Assembly: GCA_021209875.1 (NCBI GenBank)
Contig: JAGYVD010000009.1
Coordinates: forward strand, 930,001 to 994,000
Source: Rosellinia necatrix
Taxonomy: Eukaryota > Ascomycota > Sordariomycetes > Xylariales > Xylariaceae
DNA: 64,000 bases
Direction of reading: 5' to 3'
Below are positions 22,932-35,540 of the stretch, piece after piece (the first letter of the stretch is position 1; each line of letters begins with the position of its first letter). Position numbers and translations under genes: made by a program. The notes under the pieces were generated by a model. The model made no database searches and was not told the DNA's origin. It saw nothing but the letters and a program-made list of their open reading frames with translations.

Positions 22932-23480
22932 AAACAAAGAGGAACCCACGGCGGCTGGCTGGCCTGTCGCGGGCCGCCGCCGCCGTCGTCATGAGCCGTG
23001 CCCGTCCGTCGGCGTATGCATGCATGCATTGTTGCGCCCGCCCGCGCTACCTACCTACATATATACACACATCTGACATTCCGGCCGACGGCATTATGAT
23101 AGATCACGCGCGCGTATACATATGCATACACATCATGACTGAGCAAGCGAACGAAGTGCACGAACGTACGAACGAGCGAACGAACGAACGGAGGAGATAT
23201 CACCACAGCGGATCTCCCATGTATATCTCTACTACGCATATATATCACGTAGGACATGCTATTTTGGTGTGCTAATGACGCGCAGGAAAGGCGAGGGGAG
23301 GGGGGAGGGAAGGAGGGAGTACCACCTGTCAGAGAAGAATGGGTAAGGTGGTTTATTGGGTCCCGCGAAGGGCGGGCTGTAAGGGTCTCATGTCGGACGG
23401 ACCCGGCAGGAGGGGTCAGCACCAACTCGAGATGATCTCAGCCGCTGGTTCGGGCGCCCGGCGGACATCAGCGTCACACG

Positions 23481-23515
23481 TATGTAATGTAATGTAATGT
23501 AATGTATGTATGTGT
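23481..23515. repeat. TGTAA pentamer grading into TGTATG
   Basis: Four TGTAA-type units run into TATG tetramers in non-coding DNA. Confidence 0.85.
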
Positions 23516-24998
23516 GCACCAGAGACCTCTCACCGCCATAAGCTACCACATCCGCCATCCGCCGCTTCCGCCGCCGCCGCCGCCGCCGCTGTTGCTGCTG
23601 CGCTCCCAGGTTCCCCCGTCGCTTGTGAGAGATGACGATAGGTGACGGTGGTAGGTGCGAAGGTACATTCCCGCTCTCCTACCCAACCCAGACGAAGCCC
23701 AGATTCGGCAAGTTGTTTTTAGCCCTTTTATAGTTGGTTACTTATCTAAGCCGTAGTCAGACTCATATATGTACTCGGTACATCTCGAGACTTCCAGCAC
23801 TGGATTTAGCAACATTATTCCTTTCTTTCATCTGTGCTGCTGAGAATATTATCCACCTTAGATGATTCTCCCCTTGGAAGAGGGTCAGTGGAACAGCAAG
23901 AGGTGGGGGAGGAGGGGGGAGATCATGTACAAAGACCATATACAGCATTGGATCGGGTCAGCCTTTCATGATTGGGAAAGTCTCAGTGGTCCCAAGGTGC
24001 CCCGGTTTAGCTTCTATAGAGGCCCGTGAGCCCGTGACCTGCGTTATGTTAACCATGGTTCTCAAGCTACGCCCGGCAAACCCGAGATTTCGCCGTCAGC
24101 AAAAAAATATAGTTTCGCCTAACCTTGTGTGTTTCGCGTCTCCTATCCTAGGTAATTGGTTGGCCCTTACATAGGTGTCACCGAGGTTGGGTTCTTGGTT
24201 ATTTCATGCATGTTTACATTATCACCGGAGGGAGGATCGATGGATCTATTACAACCTAATAACTACTTTTGATATGAAACATCAAGTCATATTTGCCCTT
24301 GAACATACCTGTCGGTATGAAACGTATCAGTTGGCTTCATGTAGTATTGAGATATAACCTTAACGCTTATGAACGTGCATGGGCACTTCAGTAGGCTGCA
24401 GTAGCGACGCTAGCGCCAAATGCAATTATCAACATTTAATTAGGTCGTGTAACGATATGTTATCATTACGAAGAGTGAATCCAGATGAGAAAAAGAGCAG
24501 AGAATAGGATAGGAAGGCACAGGCATTGTGTGTGTGTGTGGCTAGCCCTAAGTTGTTGTATGCAATTGCAGGTAAGTATCAGGAAGATGGATTCATCGCT
24601 CGCCAATATAACACGCTGGCCATATATTCTATCTAAATCCTAAATGAGTAGGGATCTTCAACGCTCTAAATTGGTGTATCGCCTCTATACGTTTCATCAG
24701 GTAATGAAGTTTGATAGGTCTCCAGCGGGTGGCTACCGACAAACAGCAAATAACAGACTTCGAGTCAAAAATTCTAACTATGACGCTGTTCCACCATCCC
24801 AACTCCTGTAATTGATAGCCAGTGTTGACCAAAAAAAAAAAAAAGCCAAGACTTCCCAAGCCAGGGCATATGTAGCACCAAGATTAACCCAAGTTCGTTG
24901 ACCCAGGAAAGTGGTGTTCGGATAGATCCGGTTCGGGTTGCATTTTCCACGGTTACAATGCCGTGTAATGGCGTACGACGGGTCAATTGCGGCTCTAA

Positions 24999-26076
24999 CT
25001 AACTCGTAAGCATCGATATGTCGTACCGAGGGTCTTGACGGTTCATGAGATTGTGTATTTCATTGCCGTTGAAGACACGCTGGAAGATCTCAAAATCCGA
25101 TGGCCTCGTCGGATCTCTAGCTGGGCGTGAGCTTGAGCTTGAGCTGGTGGATTGCTTTGATTTCCCCTTGCCAGCGTTCGAGTGGCCAGACTTCGAGTTG
25201 TACTTTTTAGCTATATCCTCGAGAATCAATTTTGTCGTGCTTCGGTAGGGGTCCTCGAAGACAAACGCTATGTGCTCAAAGCGACCACGGATCTCTGGGT
25301 CGAATAGGATCACATCTCGCCATAACTCTGCTACCTCATCAGGTGGGTTGCGATGCGTATTCCCCAGACCAAAGTCCCCGACGACGACAGATTTATGGCC
25401 GTAGTATGCACAGATCCGAAGAGCCGACCGAATCTTGTTCCTGGTTAAATCTCGTTCGAGAGGGAATGCGTATCTTAGAGATGACTGATTCAACTTCGGA
25501 CACTTTAAAGCGGGCATGGAAACAACTGGCAGGTCATGCCATTCCTCCAATTTTTCATATTTGTCGTAAGGGCCACGAAATACGACAACAAATTCCGAGT
25601 AAATACCGCCTTCTGATGGGATTGGGTAGTGGCAACTGACCTGGGATCCAGGTCCCGGTGTGCTCAATGTCGCCGAAAGGGTGCTCCGTCTGCATAGTTG
25701 CTCTTCGTATCCTGCGGTCCCAGTTTCCCAATCACCTCCGGGACGTTTGTCGTTAGCTACGCAGATGAATGGTATGCGGATTCTAACCCGCTCTTGCCAG
25801 TCTATCGCGAACTGAGCGGGGTCTCCGGCACACACGTCTTGCTCAGCTAGATTAGATAGCAGCCCCGAGGATTGTAGTGAGTATTAAATACTCACAGAAA
25901 TCCGGTTTAGGGGGCAACAAGGGACCCAGAGAAGGTAAATGGATCTGTTCTAGCGGTGTTCGGAAGAGATAGGACTGAGTTGGCCACTGATGCGTATATT
26001 CGCCTCGGATGAGTGGGATGTAGTGTTTCTTGGCCTCAGCAGCCACTTCAGCAGGCTTAGGCACAGACGGCGGCAT
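24999..26076 (-). CDS. Microbial-type PARG catalytic-domain protein (DUF2263/TIGR02452-like)
   Basis: I read complement(join(24999..25846, 25896..26076)), 342 residues. A 49-nt intron (donor GTGAGT, acceptor ATCTAG) joins PPKPDF to SEQDVCAGDP. The family hydrolyses ADP-ribose polymers in bacteria; fungal members are mostly uncharacterised. The conserved order is seen: EAKKHYIPLIRGEY near 14-27, CVANDKRPGGDWETGTAGYEE (89-109), LCRRSTL, YPIP..GGIYS, VVVFRGP, and VVVGDFGLG..HRNPP. FVFEDP...ILEDIAKKY comes near the C-terminus, and a Ser/Lys linker before the tail is low complexity. Bacterial PARGs carry GGG-x6-8-QEE; here it is PGGD and YEE. Both glutamates (108, 109) are kept, but the third Gly and the Gln are changed, so enzymatic activity should not be assumed. 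No targeting signal is evident. It is divergent from the AsnRS gene. Confidence 0.8.
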
Positions 26077-27892
26077 TTAGACGAACGATTTAAGAATGAA
26101 AGGGGGAATGAGAATACCTTTACTATTATTCCACTTTTCCAGTGAATGTATGGTGCCACTCATATGACATGAAGAGATCGCTGGGAAGGGTCCAATACTT
26201 ATAGTACAATGGCAGGCAACAAAACAAGCGTTTCAGTCCACTCGCGACAGACGAATCAACAAAGTATCTCGGCTACGTTCAAGTGAGTGTTTCGAGAAAG
26301 GTAAGCAAGGACAATCAAGGGGCGGAAGGCGGAATGGCCCTGTGTTACTAAATCAAACTGATTGCATGATCAAGCTCCATATGTCCCAGACATTGAAATG
26401 AACGAATAGAAAAACAGAGCTCAGAGGGGCTTGAAGTCGTGAGAAACGCGGCAGCCCCTGTTACCTTTTTTCGAGAAACTACGAAGAACCAGATTAGGGC
26501 TTCGTGACACCATACATCTCCCAGGAAAGCGGAAATCGATGTTCCAAGGGAGATCAGGAAAGACACTGCAGATAGCCGAGGTCGCACAGATCTGAGTTGT
26601 GCACCTTATTGTACAGCATCGTGAAACCGTCTGTAACTCACATGAGATGATTCGATCCCTTATTGCTCAAGAACGCTGGCGTGTACTCGTCTGGGGACAG
26701 GGTTATCCGATTTAGGATCAGGCATTCCAATGTTAGGGAGATGGTGATTTGTAAGTGTCCAGTTAAGTGTTCCGGTATAGCTGCGACCCGGTAGAGCCCT
26801 TGCTGAAGGGCTCGATCCTGAGGCGAGAAGTACATGCCTGGCACCAAAGGCACATATTACATAGTGGCCTAGTGAGATGTAAAGGAACCGGGCATCAAAC
26901 ATCAAGCCCACTCCACCGTAAGTCCAAGGCCGATGTAAGACTCTTAAGCCTTTCAACTGCGGCGGCAGTCTGCGGCATACACGGTAGGATATCGGCATCA
27001 GAAGCAACGGAGGAGATCGCCTAGGTGGAGACCAGACGGCCCAGGCGGTCCATATGGCCTAGACAGCCCAAATGGGAGCTTCAGTAGGCTACCGATGTAG
27101 GCGAAAGACTAGGTGCCTATCTCGCTTCTAGGAATAGCAAGACGAGGTTTCGGGTCACGGCTGCCTGAGGACAAGCAGACGGTACAATGCTTATCTTATT
27201 GAATTATAGTCGCCCGCAATACCTGTACGGCTCTCCAGTAAACCTGGTCTCTCGGCAGCGAGTGTCATGTTGCGGTGTGCCCTCTGCCTAGGAAAAACGG
27301 TGAGACAAGGAACAAGACGCTGGGGACTTCTTATTGCGTTTTGGATGTGTGGCGCGTGTAAGTATTGTAAACGTGACACGACTAAATGGCCACAGTCGCC
27401 GAATCCTGTTTCTGGCGTAATATAGGCATTGAGATATGCGACATCTATATGTGCTTCTAAAGTGTCCCTAGGAGAGCGAGTGAGACGATTGGGTGAGGCA
27501 ATGGGATGCGGGGGTACTGGGTACCGATGACGATGACTAACCAACTCGGTATATCATATTGCCGATTCCGGGTTGTTCAACGGTAGAGGGGGTACCTACC
27601 TGGGTACTTATCTAATTGCCCTAGACTACCTACCTAGGTAGGTAGGTATGTAGGGTCCGCTTTCAGCCAGACCAGGGCTTTTTGAGATGGAGATAAGCAC
27701 TTCATCTTCATCATCACCACCTCACTATTAATGTCAAACTCAGACATATACATACAAGCAACACAGTTTATTTCTCCACTCCGATGTCTGATGCATAGGA
27801 AGTATACTCATCTCACCATGAATAACGAAGAATGAAAGTTTCACATATTTCATATTGCAAAATTCTGATTGTTCTGCCTTCCGTCGACTGAG
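26077..27892. promoter_or_regulatory. Divergent region between PARG-domain and AsnRS genes, with a possible gene remnant
   Basis: This stretch holds the promoters of both flanking genes. On the minus strand, a frame at 26642-26850 and another at 26348-26592 can be joined through a GTGAGT..CTCAG intron of about 49 nt into a continuous peptide. That peptide has a hydrophobic stretch (LSAVSFLISLGTSISAFLG), but I cannot name it or complete it. A TAGGTA array lies at 27626-27650, upstream of the AsnRS gene. Confidence 0.35.
27626..27650. repeat. TACCTA/TAGGTA palindromic array
   Basis: Two TACC units are followed by a CCTAGG centre and further GGTA units, so the tract is partly palindromic. It lies about 240 bases upstream of the AsnRS start codon and resembles word clusters in three other promoter regions of the window. 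Confidence 0.7.
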
Positions 27893-29580
27893 ATGTTGAC
27901 CCTGCTGCCCCGTGTGCGAGCAGGCGTATCAAGGACATATCCAAGTCGACTCGTTGTCCGTTCAACCCCTTTACGCGCCTTCATTTCAACATTGCCCAGC
28001 AGTATTTCCGGTCTACTTGATTTCACACCAGCCGAGCCGGTTGAAAATATCAAGATTGACGGTTACGTACGATCCGTGCGTGCTCAGAAACACGTCCATT
28101 TCGTGTCTCTCGGAGACGGCTCGTCCCTCAAGCCTCTACAAGCGGTAGTGCCTGTTGACAAAGCGGAAGGGTAGGTAGGCTGCTAGTTCCCACGATAGTC
28201 GCGCAAGCCTTTGCCCCTGACACTATGTATGGGTCACAGCTTGACTATAGGTGCTGCAGTTCGACTCAACGGCTCCTGGGTCCCATCGCAAGGCCGTGGT
28301 CAGAGCCATGAGTTACACGTGTCGCAAGCCATCGTTCTGGGGCCATCTGATGCAAAGGCGAGTTCACTTGCCGTGGCACGGCTGAATCTCTGCGACATGG
28401 TGCTTACCTTCCATCGCAGACATTTCCAATACAAAAGAAATATCAGACAGCCGAGTTTCTGAGAACCTTGCCCCATCTCCGTCCACGCACCCCTTTCAAT
28501 TCCACTGTCCTACGCTTTCGTTCAGAAGTAATAGCATCTTTAACGAGCTTTTTTAATGCTCGTCAATTCATTCAGACCCACACTCCGATATTGACCGCCT
28601 CGGATTGCGAAGGCGCTGGTGAGGTTTTCCAGGTTCTCACCGAGCATGAGCGCACCGCTTCAGCCGCTCATCCAGCCAAGCCCTTCTTTCGGCGACCTAT
28701 CTACACAACAGTATCGTCCCAATTACATTTGGAGGCTTTGTCACAAGCCCTTGGCAATGTTTGGACACTTTCACCAACCTTCCGTGCGGAGCAGAGCGAT
28801 ACACCGCGACACCTGAGCGAGTTTTACATGCTGGAGGCCGAACTCAGCTTCACGGACAGTCAGAGCCTTGTGATGGACCTAGTCGAGGATATGTTGAAGT
28901 ATGTTGCCTCCAATCTTTCGGATTCAAAGGTTGTTGGTGAACTCCTCAACCCGCTGGGCGATCGGTCTCCTGATCTAGCCTCCGCGGAACTGGTCTCCGA
29001 ACGCTGGCGTGGCCTTGTTCGGGATACATGGCCGCGCATAACCTACACGGAGGCAATAAAATTGCTTGAAACCGCTGATATTCCGTTCACTCACAAACCA
29101 GCGTGGGGGGAGGACCTCCGCACAGAGCATGAGAAGTTCATCGCCGCCAATGTAGGCAAAGGGTGTAGCCCAGTCTTTGTCACAGACTACCCCCGTGATA
29201 TTAAGCCATTTTATATGAAGGCGGCCGAGACGGATAGCGGCGTGTCATCACCTGGCGCCACAGTTGAGTGTTTTGATCTTCTTGTACCAGACTTCTGCGA
29301 AATTGCTGGCGGCTCGATGCGTGAGCATCGGCTGCAAAACTTGGTCGAGTCTATGCGAGCCCACGGTTTCGATCCCACATCGTCGTCCGAAAGTCATTCA
29401 CAAGCCTCACAGGAGCCCGTCAACAATCTTGACTGGTATGTTGATCTTCGGCGATGGGGTTGCCCACCGCATGGTGGGTTCGGCTTGGGCTTTGACCGCT
29501 TGATGTGCTATCTCACGGGGGTTCCGACGATACATGACACAGCCGCCTTCCCCCGCTGGTATGGTCGATGTGATTGTTGA
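27893..29580 (+). CDS. SLM5: Asparaginyl-tRNA synthetase, mitochondrial type
   Basis: I read join(27893..28170, 28240..28357, 28420..29580), 518 residues. It charges tRNA-Asn with asparagine. The N-terminus (MLTLLPRVRAGVSRTYPSRL) is Arg/Ser-rich without acidic residues, like a mitochondrial presequence. An OB-fold anticodon-binding domain (about 55-130) contains GYVRSVRAQKHVHFVSLGDG and GSWVPSQGRGQSHEL. The class II core has TFPIQKKY..EFLRTLPHLRPRT and motif 1 FIQTHTPILTASDCEGAGEVF. Motif 2 (about 253) is FRAEQSDTPRHLSEFYMLEAE. Motif 3 (about 484) is GGFGLGFDRL, and the end is FPRWYGRCDC. The DCEGAGE and EFYMLEAE patterns fit AsnRS rather than AspRS. Intron 1 is GT..AG (69 nt). Intron 2 is best explained as GC..AG (donor AAG/GCGAGT at 28358, 62 nt), which restores SDAKTFPIQKK. 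Compact size and presequence suggest the organellar enzyme; the gene name is by analogy with yeast. Confidence 0.92.
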
Positions 29581-30520
29581 AAGGCCACTCGTATGGTGTA
29601 AAGCACCGCTCGGTAAGCCTTACTCCTCTGGGACCCAGCTAAACGCCTGTGCGACGCTCATACAAGACATGCCTTACATGACCCCAGACTAGAATGGAAA
29701 GGCATATATCGTGTAGGATTGGGAGGCAAGCGTGCGCACTCCCGTATATTATCCTTCACGCACTCGCGATGATCTTCTACTCCCCCACATCTCGAAGCCT
29801 CTCATCTATTGCGTCGATCGTCACTTTCTTTCAACCCAAACCTTTGTAAGCTACTTCTACACAATCGGCCCAGGCTCGTATGTAATATAGACTACCAACC
29901 CGTGTACTTGTATCAGTGAAATCCTTCCTTCAGGTCCCCCTTCCCATCTCGGTCACGAAAAGTATGTTTTCGAGTGACATTTCCCGGCTAGGGCCGAAAC
30001 AAGGGAGTTGAAAACATCCGCATTCCCAGTTTTGCGTACCCACAATCCCCAGTTACGGCCACATCTCGGCGACTGCGGTTGGAGCGTCGAGCAATCGCAA
30101 GCAGGATGACATCAAAGTCACACGGAAGAAATGGAATGCAAAACGATTAGGCCCGACGAGATCCCCCGGTCGTATCGCACACGGGCGATACTAGTGGTGC
30201 GTGCTTGGGCTGCTCTGACGATCACAAGTGTCGATTACACCAGTCATGGCATACACCCTCAGTGCAATATATCCTACGTAGCTAAGCCACGGCGCACATG
30301 CACCCACCACTGGTGCGCCAACGTTATACCGGTAGTTCTATCCTATCTGTGCGACTGGGCGCCGGATAGCTTAACGGGTTAAGAGGTCGCCAGGTATGGC
30401 TCACCGATTCGCCCAGCAATATATGGCATCGAGAGCCAGCGTATGGCACGGCATCGCGAAGGCCCATTCACCCAACGGCGGCGCCAATGAGCTCGGCGGC
30501 CAAAGACCTTCGCATTCCTC

Positions 30521-30590
30521 AGTTGGTTGTTGTTGGCTGTTGTTGGCTGTCGTTGGCTGTTGTTGGCTGTTGTTGGTTGTTGTTGGTCGT
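30521..30590. repeat. Seven tandem copies of a 10-nt unit (TGTTGGCTGT)
   Basis: Seven consecutive decamers are present, with one- or two-base variants at the edges (AGTTGGTTGT, CGTTGGCTGT, TGTTGGTTGT, TGTTGGTCGT). The exact 10-nt period is close to one helical turn. Confidence 0.95.
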
Positions 30591-30940
30591 CCATCGTGAC
30601 CTCCCCGCATAGGGCGGCACGTCGGGGCGAAGATGGCGGATACACGGTATAATTTCTTATTGCCAATGCTCGGCAAATATATTAATGTGACATTATTGAG
30701 AGGTGAGGGGACGCCAACGCATTCGAATGCGGCCCTCCCGCTTTGCGATTGACCAGATCTCTCCTCCCACAGTTGGTCCGTCATGCATGGGAAGTAGTCA
30801 TGCAAATGCATACGCAAGGCGAGCAACCTTAATTGCCCGCTTCTGCCGCGAAGCGCTATTGACAGCAGCACTGTGTATCCATCGCCCTATCTATCCAATG
30901 CCGAAGCACTATACCCAGCTTGCCCATCCTCCCTCCTCAC

Positions 30941-30979
30941 CCGTCGCCCGTCGCCCATCGCCCGTCGCCCATCGCCCGT
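30941..30979. repeat. 7-nt tandem repeat CC(G/A)TCGC
   Basis: Five complete units alternate CCGTCGC and CCATCGC, followed by a partial one. The tract lies in non-coding DNA. Confidence 0.9.
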
Positions 30980-33900
30980 GCTGGTTTCCGCTTGATTATT
31001 CCCGCCCTTGAGTGGCTGCAGCCTGGCTGCAACCCGCGGAATGCAACTTCAACATGGCACCCAAGGCGTCTATTTGGTGATATCGATTCATTACGGAGCG
31101 AAGCGAGATCTTCCGGGCCCTTTCCACCCCAACCGTGCTAACAGGTGCCGATGTTGCGTTGCGTTGCGTTACAGATAGCGTACTGCCCCAACTAAGTAAA
31201 TAAAACGACGCGAGTGTGCGCCTAAGCGATCATCGTCGCGTTCTTGGGTATCAACTGCACGAGTCGTATAGCTCTCGCCCGTTTAAATCATGTGCCCGTC
31301 CTCTCCTCGATCGGCCCTATTAATAGGCTATATACTACTGCTACAACTCCACGGCCGCGACGGATAGGGCATTCGAGCGCGAGGACGCGCGCGCGGGGGC
31401 ATTCATGGTCAGTATCGGCCGCGGCCGACCTGTGGGAATCAAACCGGTCAAATAGCCGCGGGTCACATTTGACGATGCCGTGTGTCCATCGCGGTATGGG
31501 TTTCCCTTCGGCTATAGCTGCACCACCAGAACCGGCCATGAGAGCCAAGCAAAACAATATGGCGATCACACGTTCGCCGCCATAATCGCACGACCACGAT
31601 CGAACCATTTCGCCCGAATCCCAATGACATGTCCCGCCATGCGAGCCTCAGCATGGACGAGGGTATCCATTAAGGTTTAAGCTATTTGAGATGGCCCAGA
31701 TTACCTGTTTCTTTTGCTGCGACCGCCTGCCAATTCGGGCATCTCTCGAAGGGGGGGGGGGCCCTATTTCAGCATTGGGATCCGACCCGCAGCTAATGCC
31801 TGGCCGATGGATGAGGCCAAAAGTACAGTCTGGCTGTGTGGCCGACTCGTAACAGCGGAAGACGGCCACTTTCTCGGCAGACGTCTTCGGTACGACGTTC
31901 CCACTCGTGACGAGGTTCAGACTCGCCTAGCCACCATGACACTCGGCCACGCTGGGGGAGGTTGAGACGTATATAGTTTTAATCGATGCCATTGGGGAGG
32001 GGTGCATTATTTCCAAGAGCCTGGCCTTGTTTTAACGAGCAGGACATCGTCTCTTCGAGGCTCTCCCGCAATATAGCGTCCCGGTTTCCATCTGTGTGCG
32101 TCACGTTGGAGAGGCTCGGGGACCCGGGCGAGGCGATGCAGTGGTCCTTTTCCGATCCCCCAATGGCAAACGGGACATGGTCATTCGTCTAAATGGGAAT
32201 AACACGTTGGTCGCAACTATGCGAACCTACACCTGTAGCGACGCCCTTTTCTCCAATGAAAGCGACCAGGCCGCCCTAGCGGAGGTGTATTGAGCGTTTT
32301 CGTCCTGCAAGCCTCGCATGTGGGCGTCGTGTGGCGTCCTGGTCGCCGACAGATGATTCGTCGAGTGCCTGCATGCCCCCTCGAATTAAGCTTATAAGCT
32401 TGTTCGGTGTTGCATGGTATTCGGGAGTCGGGATTTGGGGGAACTCCCCCCAAAGTGCCACCCTTTTTCTTAAAATACCTCCGACGGGGTGTCATTCCGT
32501 CCTCTCGCCTCCACCACACACATCCAACTGCAGCATGCGTCATTACGATTTATCATCGTCCGCGCAGCTGTAGCGTCGCTTTAGCACCATCCTATGCGAA
32601 TGATGCATACAGCCACAATAGGTTGCCGTCTTTCGTAGTGAGGGACAGGTAGGCTCGGGCCTACTATTGTGGACGTCTTTTTCGGCTTCATTAGTTATAG
32701 TACCGGAGCAGGTTCAATAAGATCGCCCGTCCTCCCGGACTCGAGTGGCTACATTGGGGCAGTCTACGGCATGAAGCCACCCAGTATTGGCGAGCACCCA
32801 CCTGACGGGTTTCAGGCTTGGTATTATAGGTATTGTAGATATTGCCATGCGTCGGTGTTTACGCACGCAGTCGGGGCATGGTGGATTGGAGCAGGGCTGT
32901 TGGCCGGTGAAGTTACATCCTGACATACGTACGCCCCCTCCGAGGTCACAAACTCCCGAAACGCGCCCCAAGGACTGTGGTTGTTTTCCCTGCCGAGATA
33001 GAGACTCGGACCCGAAGCCGGGTGTTCAGCGCGGGAAGCCCAGCCTCTGCGCGCATAATGCTCCTCCCGAACCTCGTCATCCTACGGCTATCGCTCGGGT
33101 TTACCGAGCACAGCGTAGCAGAGGGCATGTAGCTTGATGCTGATATCTATGGAACACGGCAGGGCTGTGAGGCCTCAACGGTGAATCTCGCCCACATCAA
33201 CTTCGCATTGGCACAGGCGGTCTAGAGACGGCGGGAGGCCAACTGCTTTGAGTTTAGAGATCGCATGTTAGAATCGTGAGCGTCGTATCTTCCGATCCCA
33301 TGCGCACCAATACACGATGGGCATAAAGGGCTATCGGAGGTTTTCCCTACCAAGGAGGCGATGGTTCAGGAAATTACAATGCGCCATCTAGAAGTATCAA
33401 GTGTCAAGGGTAGATGGTACCATAACTATTGTTTCTTCCCAACTAGTGTCCTGGATCGTACACTACTACTAACAGCTGCATTCTGCAATCCATCACGGTT
33501 GTGGATGTTCTTGACGCCTGCCTCGATTCATGCTCCTACTACTGCTACCCTCCCCCTTCCCTGTCCTAACAGTTTTCAGATCCGACTGCTCGGGGTGTAT
33601 ATATCACCGGGCTCAAGTTTTACCACGCGATGATTTAGTTACATCTACCCCGTTACCGACCGTTGCGCCTGCGCCGTAATCGTGCAGCGTCATCCACGGC
33701 CCAGTCTACCTAACGGTACATAGTACGGTATTGAGTCCAGCAGAAATGTTTCACAAAAATCCTACTTGGTACATTCATCCGGCGGAAACCATAGACTGAC
33801 GGTTTATCTCGATGTTGTAACGCAACTACCCTGCTGCTTCGGAACTAGCGCAAATCTACAAGTACGGACGTTCGACGCGGAATATGCCATCCTGATCGAA

Positions 33901-35044
33901 GAAGGGCTTGCGTGCCTTGGCCGGGTCCAGTCCCGTATAGGTCGACCGCCCATTGGTGGCCACACCTGTCCATCTCGACTTGGCCTTTTACGCAACAGTA
34001 GCCAAGAGGCGAACGCCTAGAACTGAATAACTTGTTCTATCGACGAGGAAGATTTGCTAATGCTTACAAGTACACGACTCACCAACCGGGTATACCGTCT
34101 CTACACACTACCGTTGGTCCCCCTCGGAGATAGGACCATTTTTGGTCGTAATGTCCCACATGGAGCATTACACCACACGTTCCCGTTCAGCTGTGCCGCG
34201 CATTCAACGGTCGTGGGGATCCGGTGGAGCTAACCAACGGCCTTGCACTATCGTTACTTCTAGAACGAACGGCCCTGTGAGAAACAGGAAACGGGTTTGT
34301 CCCAGGGTCACGGGCGTAGCGAGATTGAGAAAGTCTTGTCTTGGAAGTAGTGTGGTGTAGTGTATTGTAGTTAGACGCTGTTGAATAACCTTGGAGTAGT
34401 ACCGTGCCTGTGGTAACGGCAGTCTCCATGTCATGTCTACACCACACATCATAGCTCGTCCTAAAATAATCTTGCCGCTTTATACACCATAAGCGAACCC
34501 AGCCGAGCTATTCCGTTGCGATGTTAGCGTACTGGTTACGTTCGCGAAGCTAGCGCCGTCGTTACTTCATTCAGCAATGAGGCTGGCTGACTCGTGTGGA
34601 CGAGGTGTCGGGCTCGCGACATGTTCCATAGTATAGCGATAACGTCGCGGGCCGCCACGCTCGGTCCCAAGTACAATGCATCTACATAATGCTTCTAGAT
34701 CCGATTCTAGAAAACGCCGAGCCAGTCGCAATATGCTTCTTCAAACGGCCACTATTTCTCAGCCCCCACCACCCTCCCAATTAAAAACATCATTTGAGAT
34801 CTCGAGTCGCATTTCACAGCCTCGTCAGCTTCGCTTATCACTTGCAGTGCTTATAATACATAAGCCTTTTTTTCGCAACATATTTCCCTCTTCGGACATA
34901 CTGGCTTCGGCGATGGAGGGCTGGCATGCGTTCCTGAGTTTAAAATTCTGACACCTGCAGGAGAGTGGCTTGAAAGCTCAGCAGGGCAGCGGAAAGTAAT
35001 CCGCCGTAGAAATGCGCCTGCTTTGTAATCATCAGAGGGAGCGC

Positions 35045-35074
35045 TTTTTTTTTTTTTTTTTTCTTTTCTTTTCT
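35045..35074. repeat. Poly-T / TTTTC tract
   Basis: A T run of about 18 is followed by TTTTC units. Confidence 0.9.
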
Positions 35075-35477
35075 TCTTACCAAGTAGTTATTGCTCCTAA
35101 CTATGTGACGAGAGCCGATCGGTCGTCGTCAGCAAGACTCCGTCGCTCCGATGTGGAGGGTATGGCCTGCACCCGTTGCACGTGTACACAGGGGGAATGA
35201 ATGGGCGCTCAGGTAGCCAACTAATACACCTGTTCTCGCACACTCAAAGGGCATCTTCTCGCGTGGAACAGGGATGACGCATACAAGATCATGAGCAAAC
35301 TCTTTTACATATACTGTCCGATGGCAATTTGCAATCTCCTCGTAGATCCCGTCGTGCCGCCGTCTTGCATCCACATAACTATATACTATCGCGCTGAAAC
35401 TGCAGGAAGGGATGCCCAAAGCGCTGCTCTCGTAAGCGGCCCTCTGCCATCCCCCCCTTCCCATGCCGGCGACATTG

Positions 35478-35540
35478 CGTATGTATATATGTATGTATGT
35501 AGTATATGTATGTAGGTATGTATGTAGGGAGGTAGGTATT
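35478..35540. repeat. TATG/TAGG tetranucleotide tract
   Basis: Imperfect GTAT and GTAG tetramers continue into GGTAGGTA. Confidence 0.85.

Larger units (their letters stand above)
20891..24998. other. Gene-free region with several microsatellites
   Basis: About 4.1 kb lie between the convergent ends of SEC24 and the PARG-domain gene. The first 200 bases are the likely SEC24 3' UTR. I find no frame with a recognisable family and no tRNA. It contains short repeats: (GA)n at 22915-22931, an (ACGA)n/(GCGA)n tract around 23163-23191, TGTAA/TGTATG units at 23481-23515, a CCG-rich tract near 23565-23590 and an A run at about 24831-24844. A G+C-rich patch lies at 22240-22620. Confidence 0.5.

Noticed and set aside
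31288..31608. Minus-strand frame with a signal-peptide-like stretch (VIAILFCLALMAG)
   Set aside because: The hydrophobic stretch is not at the N-terminus, the rest is Arg-rich noise typical of this region, and nothing nearby supports a gene.
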